DNA of 64,000 bases from Prinia subflava (taxonomy: Eukaryota > Chordata > Aves > Passeriformes > Cisticolidae): NCBI RefSeq assembly GCF_021018805.1, contig NC_086258.1, forward strand, positions 18,538,192 to 18,602,191, written 5' to 3'. This document shows positions 43,091 through 53,832 of the stretch, one piece after another; position 1 is the first letter of the stretch; each line of letters starts with the position of its first letter. The position numbers were made by a program, and so were the translations under genes. The notes below the pieces were generated by a model. The model saw nothing but the letters and a program-made list of their open reading frames with translations, was not told where the DNA came from and searched no databases.

Positions 43091-45700
43091 GGCGGGGGCA
43101 CCGGGGGGACGCGGGGACACCCCCCGCCCTACCCTTGCCCCTGCCCGCTGCCGGCCGAGCCCATGGCCGGGCCCCGGGCTCCGCTCCGCTCCGCGCACCC
43201 CGCGCTCCGCCCCGCACCGCCCCGCGGAGCCTCCGCCGCGCCCCGCGCTCCATCTAGCGGCGACCCGGCCCCGCCGAGGGGCTCCGGCCGCGGGGGTGGG
43301 GGACGGGGGGTGCGGCAGCCCCCCGAGGGGAGGGGATGGCGGTTTTGGGGGAGGATGGCCGGGTTTGGGCGGAGAGGGCGGCAGCATCGCCGCGCAGGTG
43401 ACAGCCCCCGGCGGGGACCTCGGGGGGCAGGGATGGCCCTTCGGGGGGGCAGTCAGACCACAAGTGTCACCGAGCACCGTGCCCGGTGCTGTTTGATTTG
43501 GTGGGGGTCAGGAGCAGGGCAAACCTCCCTGGTGGGAAAGGCAGGTCTGGAGTCTCTGGCAGCACCAGGCTGCAGCTCTGTGGCCCCATCGCTGTTTTCT
43601 CTCTGGGGGGCACAGCCACAGCCCAGGATGTGGCTCCACAAAGTCCCCGGGGATCCCAGGGTGCTGCCAAAAAGACCGGGGCGGTGTCCTTGGGAAGACA
43701 AAGAAAGGGCCATGAGAGCTGAGGCGGGAGAAGCAGTGCTGAGCTCAGCAGAGGTGTTCCTGGGTCTCCTGTGAAAGGCGACAAGCACAAAAAGCCTCCC
43801 AAAAGTTGGGACTTGAAGGAGCCAAGTGTGCACAGAGCCCAGAGATGCCCCATTTCCAACCCCAGCCAGGATGGCTGCACCCCATTGGGGGTGAGGGAAG
43901 GATGCAGCACCCTGGGGTGAGCACGGAATGGCTGGAAGGACAACGCTGTCCCCCATGTGCACTCTTGGCCAGGCTACAGGACAGGGCCAGGCCATGGTCT
44001 GGGGGGCTGTGGTGCCAACAGAGCACCCCTCATGCCACACTGGCCCCGTGGCTGGCACTGGATACCAGCACAGGTACCAGAAAGCACAGGGTGACACTGG
44101 GGACAGCTGTCCCTTTGCCTTGCCCACAGTGGGATGCTCTTCCCCCATGCTCTTCCCCAGCCTTTCTCCATCCCATTTTTCCCCAGAGAGAGAAACCCCC
44201 CTCCAGCCCCACTGCCTGGCCTGGATTCCTGATCTGCTCCTCCAGTGCTGAGCCGTTCCAGCGCCCTCCCAGCACCAGCCACTCACTCCTCTACAAACCA
44301 CCCTTGATTGTGCACAGTCCCAGGGTTTTCCCGAGGGGCTGATGAGGAGGAAATGCTGCTGTGATGCTGTATTTCCCTTGGCATCCCACATGCTCACACT
44401 GCTTCCTTCTCCCCACTGGAAACCAGGGGTGCTTTGGTCAGCAAAGCTCCAGGGAGCAGAAGCTGCAGCAGCACCAGCCATACGTGAGCTCAGGGACAGC
44501 AGCTGGAAACTTACCCCAAACCAGAATTTTTCCTCATAAAACCCAAGCGTAAAATCATATTCTCCAGGACTTCTTAAATGCAGAAGGATTTTTGTGTTCA
44601 TCCACACTTTTCACGGGCAGATGACAAGGAAGGGGCCGTTGCCACACCAGGTCCGGGCAGGATCACAGCAGGATGGGATGCACAGACTGGGGATTTGCAG
44701 GAAGAGTGGCTCAGCAGCCACACCAAACCCTCAGGTCACCTTGGCAAGGACACCCTTCTCTGAAGGTCCCCCCACATCCTCTGGGGACCTTATGGACACA
44801 GCCAGGCAGCCCCAGGGTGTGGACAGGCCCCAGACACCAGCTGGGTGCTCAGTCCATGCTATTTTTGCTGCAGCTGGGAGCATCTGGCCTCCTCTGGAAA
44901 GAGCACCTGGCATTCTTCACCTGGCCACTGGGCAAGGAGGGTGGCAGCAGCCTAGTGAAGGTGCTGTGGGCATCCTGCTACCCCTGATTTCCTGCCTGCT
45001 CACTCCATTCCCAGCTCCTGCTGCTCTGACTGGAATTCTTATTCCTCACCTGAGCTGTAAAATCACCTCAAAATGTGGTGCTGCCCTCCAGAGCCCGGCT
45101 CCAGCTGGCAGCAGGAGGCAGAGCCCTTCATTCCAAGAGCTTCTTTCCAAGGTCAGCTCAGCTCCACGGGGCTGGAAACCCTCCTAATGCACATAAACAC
45201 TGCATGGAGTGGGTGGTGGGGCAGCCAAGCCACTGCCTGGCGTGTGCCAGGATCCAGCTGTGCCTCCCCAGGAGCCTGGGAGGGACAGGGAACAGCCCAC
45301 CCAGGAGTGCAGGGCAGGGGCACCAGAGCTCCAGTGAGGGGTGAGTTCTGTGGGATGGGACCCTCTGACCTCCTCAAGGATAACACCAAGGTCCTTCTGT
45401 GCATCCCACAGGCTCTGGATCCTGCCAATCCAGCCCTTCCCTGAGGCCAGTGGCAGCGGCTTCCCAGCAGGAAAAGTCTGGGGTGTGGTGAGGCACCACA
45501 CATTAATTATTTAAGAATTAGGGGTGAGCTACATTGAGGGGAGAAGGGACCAGGGAGGGGATGGTGTCCTCCCATTCCTCCTTCCAGGGCTGATCCTGGG
45601 CTGGAAAATGCCCCCAAAGGGTTTGGCTGTTCCTTGGGCAGGCAGAAGGCAGCTCAGCCACCTTGGCTTCCTCCAGGTGCCTCCTGAAGCACTGACCAGG

Positions 45701-45790
45701 AAATAAATAAAATAAAATAAAATAAAATAAAATAAAATAAAATAAAATAAAATAAAATAAAATAAAATAAAATAAAATAAAATAAAATAT
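45701..45790. repeat. (AAAAT)n microsatellite
   Basis: Almost pure AATAA/AAAAT pentamers over 90 bp, beginning with two AAAT units. It may be the expanded A-rich tail of an old insertion, but no such element is recognisable next to it. Confidence 0.98.
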
Positions 45791-46157
45791 ATAGAAATCT
45801 GCTGTTGTCAATCTCCATGTACATCCTGGCAGGGTGCTGGGGTCAGCAGGGAGCAACAGTCAGAGTTACTTCTGCCACTCCCAACTTCCACCAGAATCAG
45901 CTGTGCAGGATCCATCACCCCAGGGATGGGAATGTGGCATTCCCCACCCCCAGGGCCCTCATCCCTGAGGAGAAATGCTGCAGCAGCCAGTCCTTTCCCT
46001 GTGCTGCTGCTTGAAACAAAAGCTTAATTAACTACCAGCTCGCTGTCTGTTTAGAGGGATAAATCTAAAATCCAAGGATGGTAATAAAGCAGTGAATTAT
46101 CTTCTTCGGCAGCTGAGAAGCAATAGCCCCAAAAATCAATGTGCTGAAGTTATACTG

Positions 46158-46182
<25 letters not shown>
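46158..46182. repeat. (CA)12 microsatellite
   Basis: A perfect CA dinucleotide run of 25 nt. Confidence 0.98.
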
Positions 46183-46188
<6 letters not shown>

Positions 46189-46423
46189 TATTCTGAATTC
46201 AGCAGCAGCAGGGAATGGAGAGAACCAACCCAGCAGCCAGCTGACCCAAAAGAAGCCAATTTTGCACCAGTTAGAGCCCCTGCCCACCCAGAGACAGACC
46301 TGGAGCATCTCCAGTGCAGGCTCCAGGCTGCCCCTCCACAGCCCTGCCTGTACTGGGGGCAGGACCAAAACAACAGCTCTGACACCAGAGCATCCTCTGG
46401 GGATGGGACCCACCCTGCACCAC

Positions 46424-46974
46424 TGGCCCAGCAAGTTTGGGAGGAAACCTCTGAATGGGGTCCCTTAGAAAGCAAATTCAAGCGGCCCCTCCCCTCCACC
46501 GGTTTGGCAGACATAAACCTCCTTTGAGAGAAGTGGAACAAACTGTTTATTTAACAAGCAAAGTAGTCACAAACATGGCAAATGAGTAATACTAAACAAT
46601 AAAACCTCTCATTATTCTGAAGAGATGGCAAGTTCAGAAAGTCTCTGCTGTGGGTGTAGCTGGGCTGGCTCAGTCTCTTATCAGTCCCTCCAGCACTGGA
46701 AATGCCATCCTGGGCCTCACAGGTGGGAGTTCTGAGTGTTCTTCTGGGTTTTTTCAGAGCAGGGACAATCAGTTCCAAGAAAAAGAAAAGCCACAGTCTG
46801 AGGAACTCCTCTGCCTCAGCCAGCTGAAAACTAACCCAAAGGAAAGGAGAGCCCCCTCCCACTGTCTGTGCTGCAGTGAGCACAGCCCATGAGAAGAAAC
46901 ATGCAGAACTTAATATCCAGCATAAACAGAGCAGACAATTGGGGATACAAGGATCATAAAGTCACCTTAGGACA
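46424..46974 (-). mobile_element. ERV solo LTR (family C), copy 2
   Basis: A 551-bp sequence that aligns end to end with 32140-32723. It shares the block TTTGGGAGGAAAC at one end and GTCACCTTAGGACA at the other, and the TTAAATAAACAG signal on the minus strand. It differs by many substitutions and small gaps and has no matching flanks (ACCAC versus GCCAG), so it is an older copy or its ends have decayed. Confidence 0.75.
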
Positions 46975-47904
46975 GCCAGCAAAGACCTTGGGAATTTTCA
47001 GCTGATCCCTGGTAGCTGTGCAGCCCCAAGTCCCCAAGCTCCCTGACCAGCCGTGCCTGCACAGGACATCACGGTGTGGGTCACCACAGCTGCAGGAGAG
47101 GGGCTATAGGTGCAGGGGGGCTGTAACCCACCAGAAATAAAGCTTAAAATACTTTTCTGCAAAGGTCACAGACACACACTCCTCACTGCTGAACTGGGGC
47201 ACCTCCAGACAAGCCACAGTGACAGGATTTATCTGGGCTTTTGGTGGGCAGTGCCCGTGTACTGGGAATCCAAAGCACCCAGGACCCTCCAGAGAGTCCC
47301 CACTCCAGCCCAGGGCCTTCCTTCAGTGCTTTCCACAGCCTGGGGGTTGGATCTGCCCATGTTTCCTCTTGGAGCGTCCTCTCCAGCCTCAAGCCACTGG
47401 GTCTTCATGGAAAAACAATGATCCCAGAGGGGGAGAATCACAGCAAACAGTGGAGCTGTAATGTGCTCTGACAAGCCACTTCCTTAAGTTCTCCCCTCGC
47501 ACAGTCCTGCCCTTGAGATAAGAGAGATAATTTGATTGCAGGGGCTGCAATGCCCAAATGCTTTGGGCATTAGGATCACTTAGTCACTGTAACTCGTCTG
47601 TCCCCCCCAGGCGACATTGCTGGGGACAGGGAGCTCTTTTATTGACACGGAACAACTCTGCTCCACCACTGGCTCAGCCTCAATTGCTGCATTCACGCCT
47701 CTGCCCATCTCTGTAGCAGCAAGGCAGAAAGGCTCCCAGCCTGGGCCTGACCTCCTGTGCCACTGAGCATCACCAGCCAGGGACAGCAAAAAAACCCTAA
47801 ATTTGCTCCTCTGCTGGTGTTTGGAGAGAACATTGGGCAAAGAGCAGGGAGGGGATGGTGTATCCCCTTCCTGGTATCAGGAAACTGATGCTTTGGAAGG
47901 CTGG

Positions 47905-48285
47905 CCTGAAACAGAGACTGGACAGAGCTGGAGAATAAAGGCATTTATTGAAAGGTCTCCAGGATACACCAGGACAAGAGCCTGGCCAGGGCTACACCCA
48001 AGGGGGACCCAAAATGGGCACAAAATGGACAAACAGTCACGAGGTCTCACACTTTGATAAGTTTTGGTCCATTTGCATACTGGGGTTTAATTGTCCAATT
48101 ACAGCTTCAAATTGTGAGGTCCCATCCTTCTTGTTCCTCCCTCCAGCCACCCTTGTTTGTGCTTTTGGGCTGAAAGTTGTCCTTGGTGTGCAGCAGGGAA
48201 AGGATTTGTTTTGTGTCCCTGCTCTGTGCAGAGCTGAGTGAACCTGAGTGTGAGCTCAGAGCTGCACCCCTGGGCAGCACAGAGT
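47905..48285 (-). mobile_element. Probable ERV LTR, minus orientation
   Basis: In minus orientation it starts near TGTGCTGCCCAGGGGTGCAG. It contains CTTTCAATAAATGCC near its other end, as in LTR R/U5 regions, and a C/T-rich U3-like part. Ends are approximate and no second copy is available in the window. Confidence 0.4.
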
Positions 48286-48611
48286 CTGAAACACATGAAA
48301 GATAAAAATTAAGACATCAGCAGTCCTAAAGCCACCTTGGCATCCCCACACAGGGGATGCTCAGGAGCTCCCCAAGACTGCTGAAAGGGACCAAGAGGAA
48401 CCAGCGAGGATCCTGGGCACGGGTGGCCAGAGCAGTAAATGTGGGTGCTGAAGATTCACCCAACAGCCTAAAGTCCCTGAGACTACAGCCTGCGAAAAAT
48501 GCAACATTTCCCTTCAACACTTGAAATCCAGGAACACTGCTCAGCTAACAGGCAGCAGTGAGAGAGCACCTGGCACTGCCCTGGGGGGATTTACCAATCA
48601 TGAGCGTACCA

Positions 48612-48830
48612 GAATCTCTCCTCTGGTCCATGGGGCTGCTCTCTGTTCCCCAGAGAGGAACTCTGGGGGGTTCTCTGGGGCAGTTCTCCAGTTTACAGGG
48701 CTGTTCTCTGACCCCTGGAGCTGTTCTTGGGTCCCTGGAGTGGTTCTCGATGTTTTCTGGTCCCTGGGGATGTTCTCTGCTCCCTGGAGCTGTTTTCTGG
48801 AGCTGTTCTCTGCTCCCTGGAGCTCTCTGC
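48612..48830. repeat. Degenerate CCCTGGAGCTGTTCTCTG repeat
   Basis: About ten imperfect copies of a 15-25 bp motif (CTGTTCTCTG with CCCTGGAG). A decayed minisatellite. Confidence 0.7.
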
Positions 48831-50885
48831 ATGGCTGAGGTCTCAGTGGGGTGCAGGGTACCACAGGCAGACACTGATCTCTGTCCCCTCCTGCCCTGGG
48901 ACAGCAGCTGGGACCCCAGTGGTGACGTTCAGCACTTCTGCACTGCCGAAAGGCAGAGCCAGCAGCATCCCCGGGGCAGATCCGGCAGGGCTGGAGGCTG
49001 GCTGCAGCCCCCAGCCCACGGAGCATCCACTGGGGAGCAGGAGGGACATTCCAGCCCCTGCATCCCCAGGGATGCTGCAGCGCAGCCCAGGACACGTCCC
49101 GTGCTCAGGGACCTGCTGGAGGTGCACGGCCGGGTCAGGAGTGAAACTCGGGATTCTGCAGCTGCCGTCAGCACAGGACTGTCAGCGCTGCCTTGCGCGG
49201 GGAATTGGGGAAGTTCCTGCTCCTCCAGCCTGTCAGCACTGCGAATCCTTCACTTCCATTAGCTGCTAATTCACTAATTCAGCAGAGGAGAATAATCGAC
49301 ACACAGATCACTCCTCAGCTCCCAATAGGATTATCTGTTCCGAGAGCAGCGGGGAAGCTGAATTTCCCTTTCTCTCCCTGCTTAAATAAACTCATGCATT
49401 TTTCTCACTGTGTTAATTAAACCCAGCAACGACCCCGGCTCCGCCGAGAAGCGAACACAAAAGGTGAAAGGAAAACCTGAACCAGCTTTATCGGTCAGGA
49501 AAGGCTCCTGGCTCCCCGGCTGCAAAGGGAGATGCTCAGAGGAAACACGAGCAGCAATTAAAAATTAAAGAGAGAGGAAGATGCGTGCAGCAGAGCAGGG
49601 AGGTGCACTTGGATGGCTGCAGGGCATTAAGGGGCAGCTCCTAAACTCAGTTCCCTCCCTGGGCAGCTCTGCCCAGCTCCATCCGGGCAGGGGAGAGGGC
49701 ACAGAGAAGAGACCAAGCTCAGGGTAAAGCAGAGCATCAGGGCTGGGTGGGAAATGCTGAACCGCTGCTCGTGAAGAGGAGAGAGCGTCCTTCCTCCCTT
49801 TGGGTGAGGTTATTTGAGGCTGAACACCCCAGAAAGCCCTCACCAGGAAGGGGACCAGGAATAAGTCAGGGGAAGAGGCAGCTCCGAGGGCTGGGGCTGT
49901 CCCTTTGCCCGGCAGACTTCTCAGAGCTGCCGGTTCAGGTTTGCCTCCCCCCGTGCCTCGCTGTCACACTCAGCCGAGCGCATTTCCCAGCCCGGTGCGG
50001 TCCCAGGAGGACAACACATTGCTCAGCCATTGCATTAGCATCGAAAGGACAACAAAAATCCTCTGGAGGAGCCTCCCAGGCTTGTTAGCACGATATCCTG
50101 AGCCCCTGCAGCAAGTGCAGTCTCCATAACCCCCAGGCATCCCACAGGATGAGGATGGATTTTATCCCCTGTGGAACAAACCCCTGTGGCACCACCATCA
50201 CAGCTGCGATAAAAGTTGCTGTATCAGGAGGCTGAAAGTGGGAGAAGTCTCATTTTGCAGCCCCATCTCTGCCAAAAGGCTTCAAAATTAATCCAGGAAA
50301 TCCTAAACTCTTCTGAATTATTCAAATTCTTGATGAAACAAATGGAAAGCCCGCAGCTATGGGCTGGGATTGTGCAATTAGACTGTTAGAAAATAAACCT
50401 CTGAAACCCTCAGACATTCAAACCTGAGAGACTACATGAAGAAAAATGTTCCCTTTTCACATACAATGAGTGGAAATAATTTTAGATGTTTATTATTATT
50501 ATTATTTTAGAAAGGAAATGAGCATATTTCAATCCAGTCAAGAGTGAAATTGACTTTAACAACAAAGCAATTTCTATTAGTGGAGATAGAGGGGAAAAAA
50601 TATGGATGAATAGGAAACTCTCAAAGAAATGTGTCAGACAGTGGCGGAATTAGGAATTAAGAGACTTTGCTTTACTGCTGATAATAAAAGCACATAATGA
50701 TCTACCTCATCCCTTCCTGTAATGACAGTGTAAAATCACAACAGTGGAAAGGATTGGGGTTTAATCCTGCAGGGGAGGGAAGGGGGCTGTGCTTTGTGGC
50801 CCCCATTAGGGTTGGTCCCCTTCTCCTACAGAGCACCTCCTCTTCCCATCCCATTCCTCTTCACCTTCCCCACTCACTGCTGGAG

Positions 50886-51503
50886 TGTTGGGAAAGATGA
50901 AACAGGAAAACCTTGTAAATATGATTGCTTGGCAAAAGATTTTGAGGATATGAAACCTATAAGGGAAGTAGAAATTTGTAATTGGAATTTGGAAGTAGAA
51001 GGCAAGCTTTGGGATGTAGGATGCAAAGCTGTTAGTTACTGAACAACCAGAAAACAATGGATTGGCCAGCTGAAGGAGAATCCCTCTGGATTGAACAAAA
51101 CCCTTGGCAAATAAAGGGATGCCAAAGGCCCAAAGGTCGGAGGGACCCTGCCAGTGTGGCAGGGAAGAGAAAAGGGGTCTAGAGAGCAGCTTTTAGGGTG
51201 TCAAATGTAACACTATGGTAATGTAGGACTTCTAACAGGCTGTATGTAGATTCTGCAGGATTTGTGTCTTTTACTGGCTGGATGTTGTAAATTAGCATAT
51301 TCAGCACAGAAAAAGATAGAATGTGTTGTAACCAGAACTCAGGGGTCTCTCAGGCATGGCTGTGAGCTGTAGCTGGCAGCTTTTGGGCTGGGTTCTGTCT
51401 CACCCACAACCCTGGGCTGCTGTATCCCATCTCTGCAATAAACAACATTTTAGAACAGAGCTGCCTGGAGTCCCACATCCCTCTGGCTGCTCTCACTGGG
51501 ACA
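50886..51503 (+). mobile_element. Possible 3' end of an ERV with its LTR
   Basis: A purine-only tract (51161-51177, AGGGAAGAGAAAAGGGG) resembling a polypurine tract precedes a stretch bounded by TGTC (51199) and GACA (51503). AATAAA lies 61 bp before the end (51437-51442). The A-rich sequence before it (50890-51160) could be the tail of the internal region, but I recognise no viral protein in it and it contains stops. The gap between purine tract and TGTC is longer than usual. Confidence 0.4.
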
Positions 51504-53599
51504 TTTCTTACTCTGGTGCTTCTGGGGACAGGCAGCATCCAGCTGTCCCCTGTCCCTCCTGAGGGTCCCCATGCCAGGCCACACAGCCACACCACAGGTT
51601 CCCTCCCAAGGTGTCGCTGCTCCTCACCTTGAATCATCTCCACTGCCAAGGATCCAGGTCCTTTGGTTAAAAAATTAAAGTTTGAATAGTGCTAAGCATC
51701 AAATCTTAAAGCAATTACACTGCCCTAAATCTTTATTGGCTTTAAAGATTAACTTCTCATCTCCAGCAAGGCAGCTCCACTTGTTTCTGCTCAGCAGGAT
51801 CACAATTTGAATAAGAAGACAAAGGAATATTGATCATGCTCTATTATTGCTAAATGGAAATTTTTGTACCTCTTCCCTTCATTTTTCTTTCTTTTCTATA
51901 GTTCTTCTCCTACAGACAAGCCAGTGAAGGTGAACTGCTGCAGGAGCTGAGGCTGGAGCTGCCAGGTGCTCTGTCACAGAGGCAGGGAGGAATGCAAAAC
52001 TCAATTTCCAGCAAGTCCTGTTCCCTTTGAAATCAATTAGGCAGCTCCTGAAGCCCTGGGTTGAAAAGAGACGGACGGAGGCAATCAAGGGGAGCAGCAC
52101 TCGAGTAAAAGAACAGCAAAAGCAGAGAGCAGTTCCCTAAAACACTGCTGATCCATCAGCTCAGAGGGGCTGTGCAGGAAGCCAGGATTTGAGCAGCTGG
52201 GTTTGTACCAATCCTCCTCCCTGGGCATGGCTGGGACACTCAGCCAAAGCCACCCCAGGGCCTGGGACAGCTGGGACACAGCACCTGCTGGCTTTTCCCT
52301 GGGCTTGCATCCAGCCCTGGCTGAGGGACCCAGACGTGTCCATCAGGGACAGGACCTCATTCCCAAAGGGAATTTGGCCCCATCATGGGGGAGTTCCTCT
52401 CCTTCAGGCTCAGCATCCCCCTGGCACAACAAGCACCCAGAAAGTGGCACCACAAGGAGCACAGGGTGGCATTTGTGTGACCCAGAGGAGTCCTGGCATG
52501 GGGAAAAGCCAACAGAGGACAGCCAGTTCCTCAGGGAAGGATGGTTTGAGGTTCTCCCTCTCCATTTCTTTGCACAGGAGGGAAGAGCACACTGCTGGCA
52601 GAGCTGGTTCCCACATTTACCCACATCAAAGCTCTCTCAGAGCCTCTATCTTCTGAATTTCCAACAGGAAGAGGAGAAAATCAGAATCAGCAAACTGAGG
52701 AGCAGTTGGAGCTGTGCTTGGTCTTAAAGAGGATTGATAAGTCTTGTCCACACCGGTAAATAACCAGACTTTCCTCCTTGCCCAGAGAAGGGAGCATCCC
52801 CTCTCCAAACACCTGCAATAAGACACTTGCAATTACTGCTTTGTCTCCTGGAAACTAGTAAATAATTCAAACAACCCTGCTTTTTCTTTTTTCCCTTTTG
52901 TTTTTCATTTTAATTAATCCACATAGAATTTTGTCCTCCAAACACAATCACAGCAGCCCAGGAACAGCCAGCACAGGATCTCATTACGCAGCTTCCCAGC
53001 CAGATCCTGCAGCCATTATTAATAGAGACTTCACCGAGCCAGGAATTAATAAACCCTGATGGCAAGGGGGAAGGGAAGCACTCCTGGAGCACATCAGCCT
53101 CTCCCTGGGATGGTTGGTTAGAGGTGCCAGGGGGCTGCCATGCTTTGGGGACAAATCCTGCCTCCTGCAGCGAGTGCCACCATCCTCTGCCAGTGCCGGT
53201 GGCCCAGCAGGAGATGCTGGGTTAATCCAAGTGAGGGAGTGAGGAAAGCTGGCTCAGCACACACAGGTCACTGCACAGTGTGGTGTGCAGCCTCTGGCAG
53301 AGTCCAAGGGTGTGTTTGCACGGAGCTGTGCTAATCCTTCCTCTCTCTGCCCACACCAGGAGCAGCCACAAGCCCGGAGCGCTGCCTCGGTACCAGGAAT
53401 TGCTCTCACCTTGTGGCTTTATGGAGTGCAGACACACAGGCCCCTGCAAGTCCCTGCCCTGGGGGGAGGGAGCAGGATTGTGCTGCCCAGCAGCCCAGTG
53501 TGGGGTAAAACCCTGTGTCCAGCTGATTTGGGGGGTTTAGATCCTGCCTCAATGCTCAAAGGCACATGGTCCCTGTGCTCATGAGTGTCCTGTGGTGAG

Positions 53600-53832
53600 C
53601 ATCCATCCATCCATCCATCCATCATCCATCCATCCCTCCATCCATCCCTCCATCCATCCCTCCATCCATCCATCCACCCATCCATCCATCATCCATCCAT
53701 CCATCCATCCATCCATCCATCCATCCATCCATCCATCCATCCATCCATCATCCACCCATCCATCCATCCATCCATCCATCCATCCATCCATCCATCCATC
53801 CATCATTCATCCATCCCTCCATCCACCCATCC
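53600..53832. repeat. (CATC)n microsatellite, about 230 bp
   Basis: Tetranucleotide CATC with scattered CATCATC, CCTC and CACC interruptions. It is the longest simple repeat in the window. The long Met-Asp-Gly-Trp or Ile-His-Pro-Ser frames it creates are not genes. Confidence 0.98.

Larger units (their letters stand above)
42550..43480 (-). promoter_or_regulatory. MGAT5B: CpG island, probable MGAT5B promoter and 5' UTR
   Basis: About 0.9 kb very rich in CpG and G+C around exon 1, sharply different from the flanks. It contains GC boxes (GGGCGGGGCG near 43060), further C/G-rich elements, an E-box CAGGTG (43395-43400) and G-run clusters at 43278-43376. There is no convincing TATA box upstream of the start codon, which suits a dispersed-start CpG promoter. 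The transcription start is not determinable here. Confidence 0.75.

Noticed and set aside
42984..43101. In-frame N-terminal extension of MGAT5B by 39 residues
   Set aside because: The frame is open but begins at a GTG, not an ATG. The known MGAT5B N-terminus starts at 42984.
42581..43774. A 397-codon open frame on the plus strand over the CpG island
   Set aside because: Extreme GC content removes stop codons. The frame runs antisense through exon 1 and the 36-bp triplication, shows no domain and has low-complexity Pro/Ala/Arg composition.
50794..51042. Short open frame before the possible LTR as a viral gene
   Set aside because: Too short, no recognised viral domain; composition alone does not support a call.
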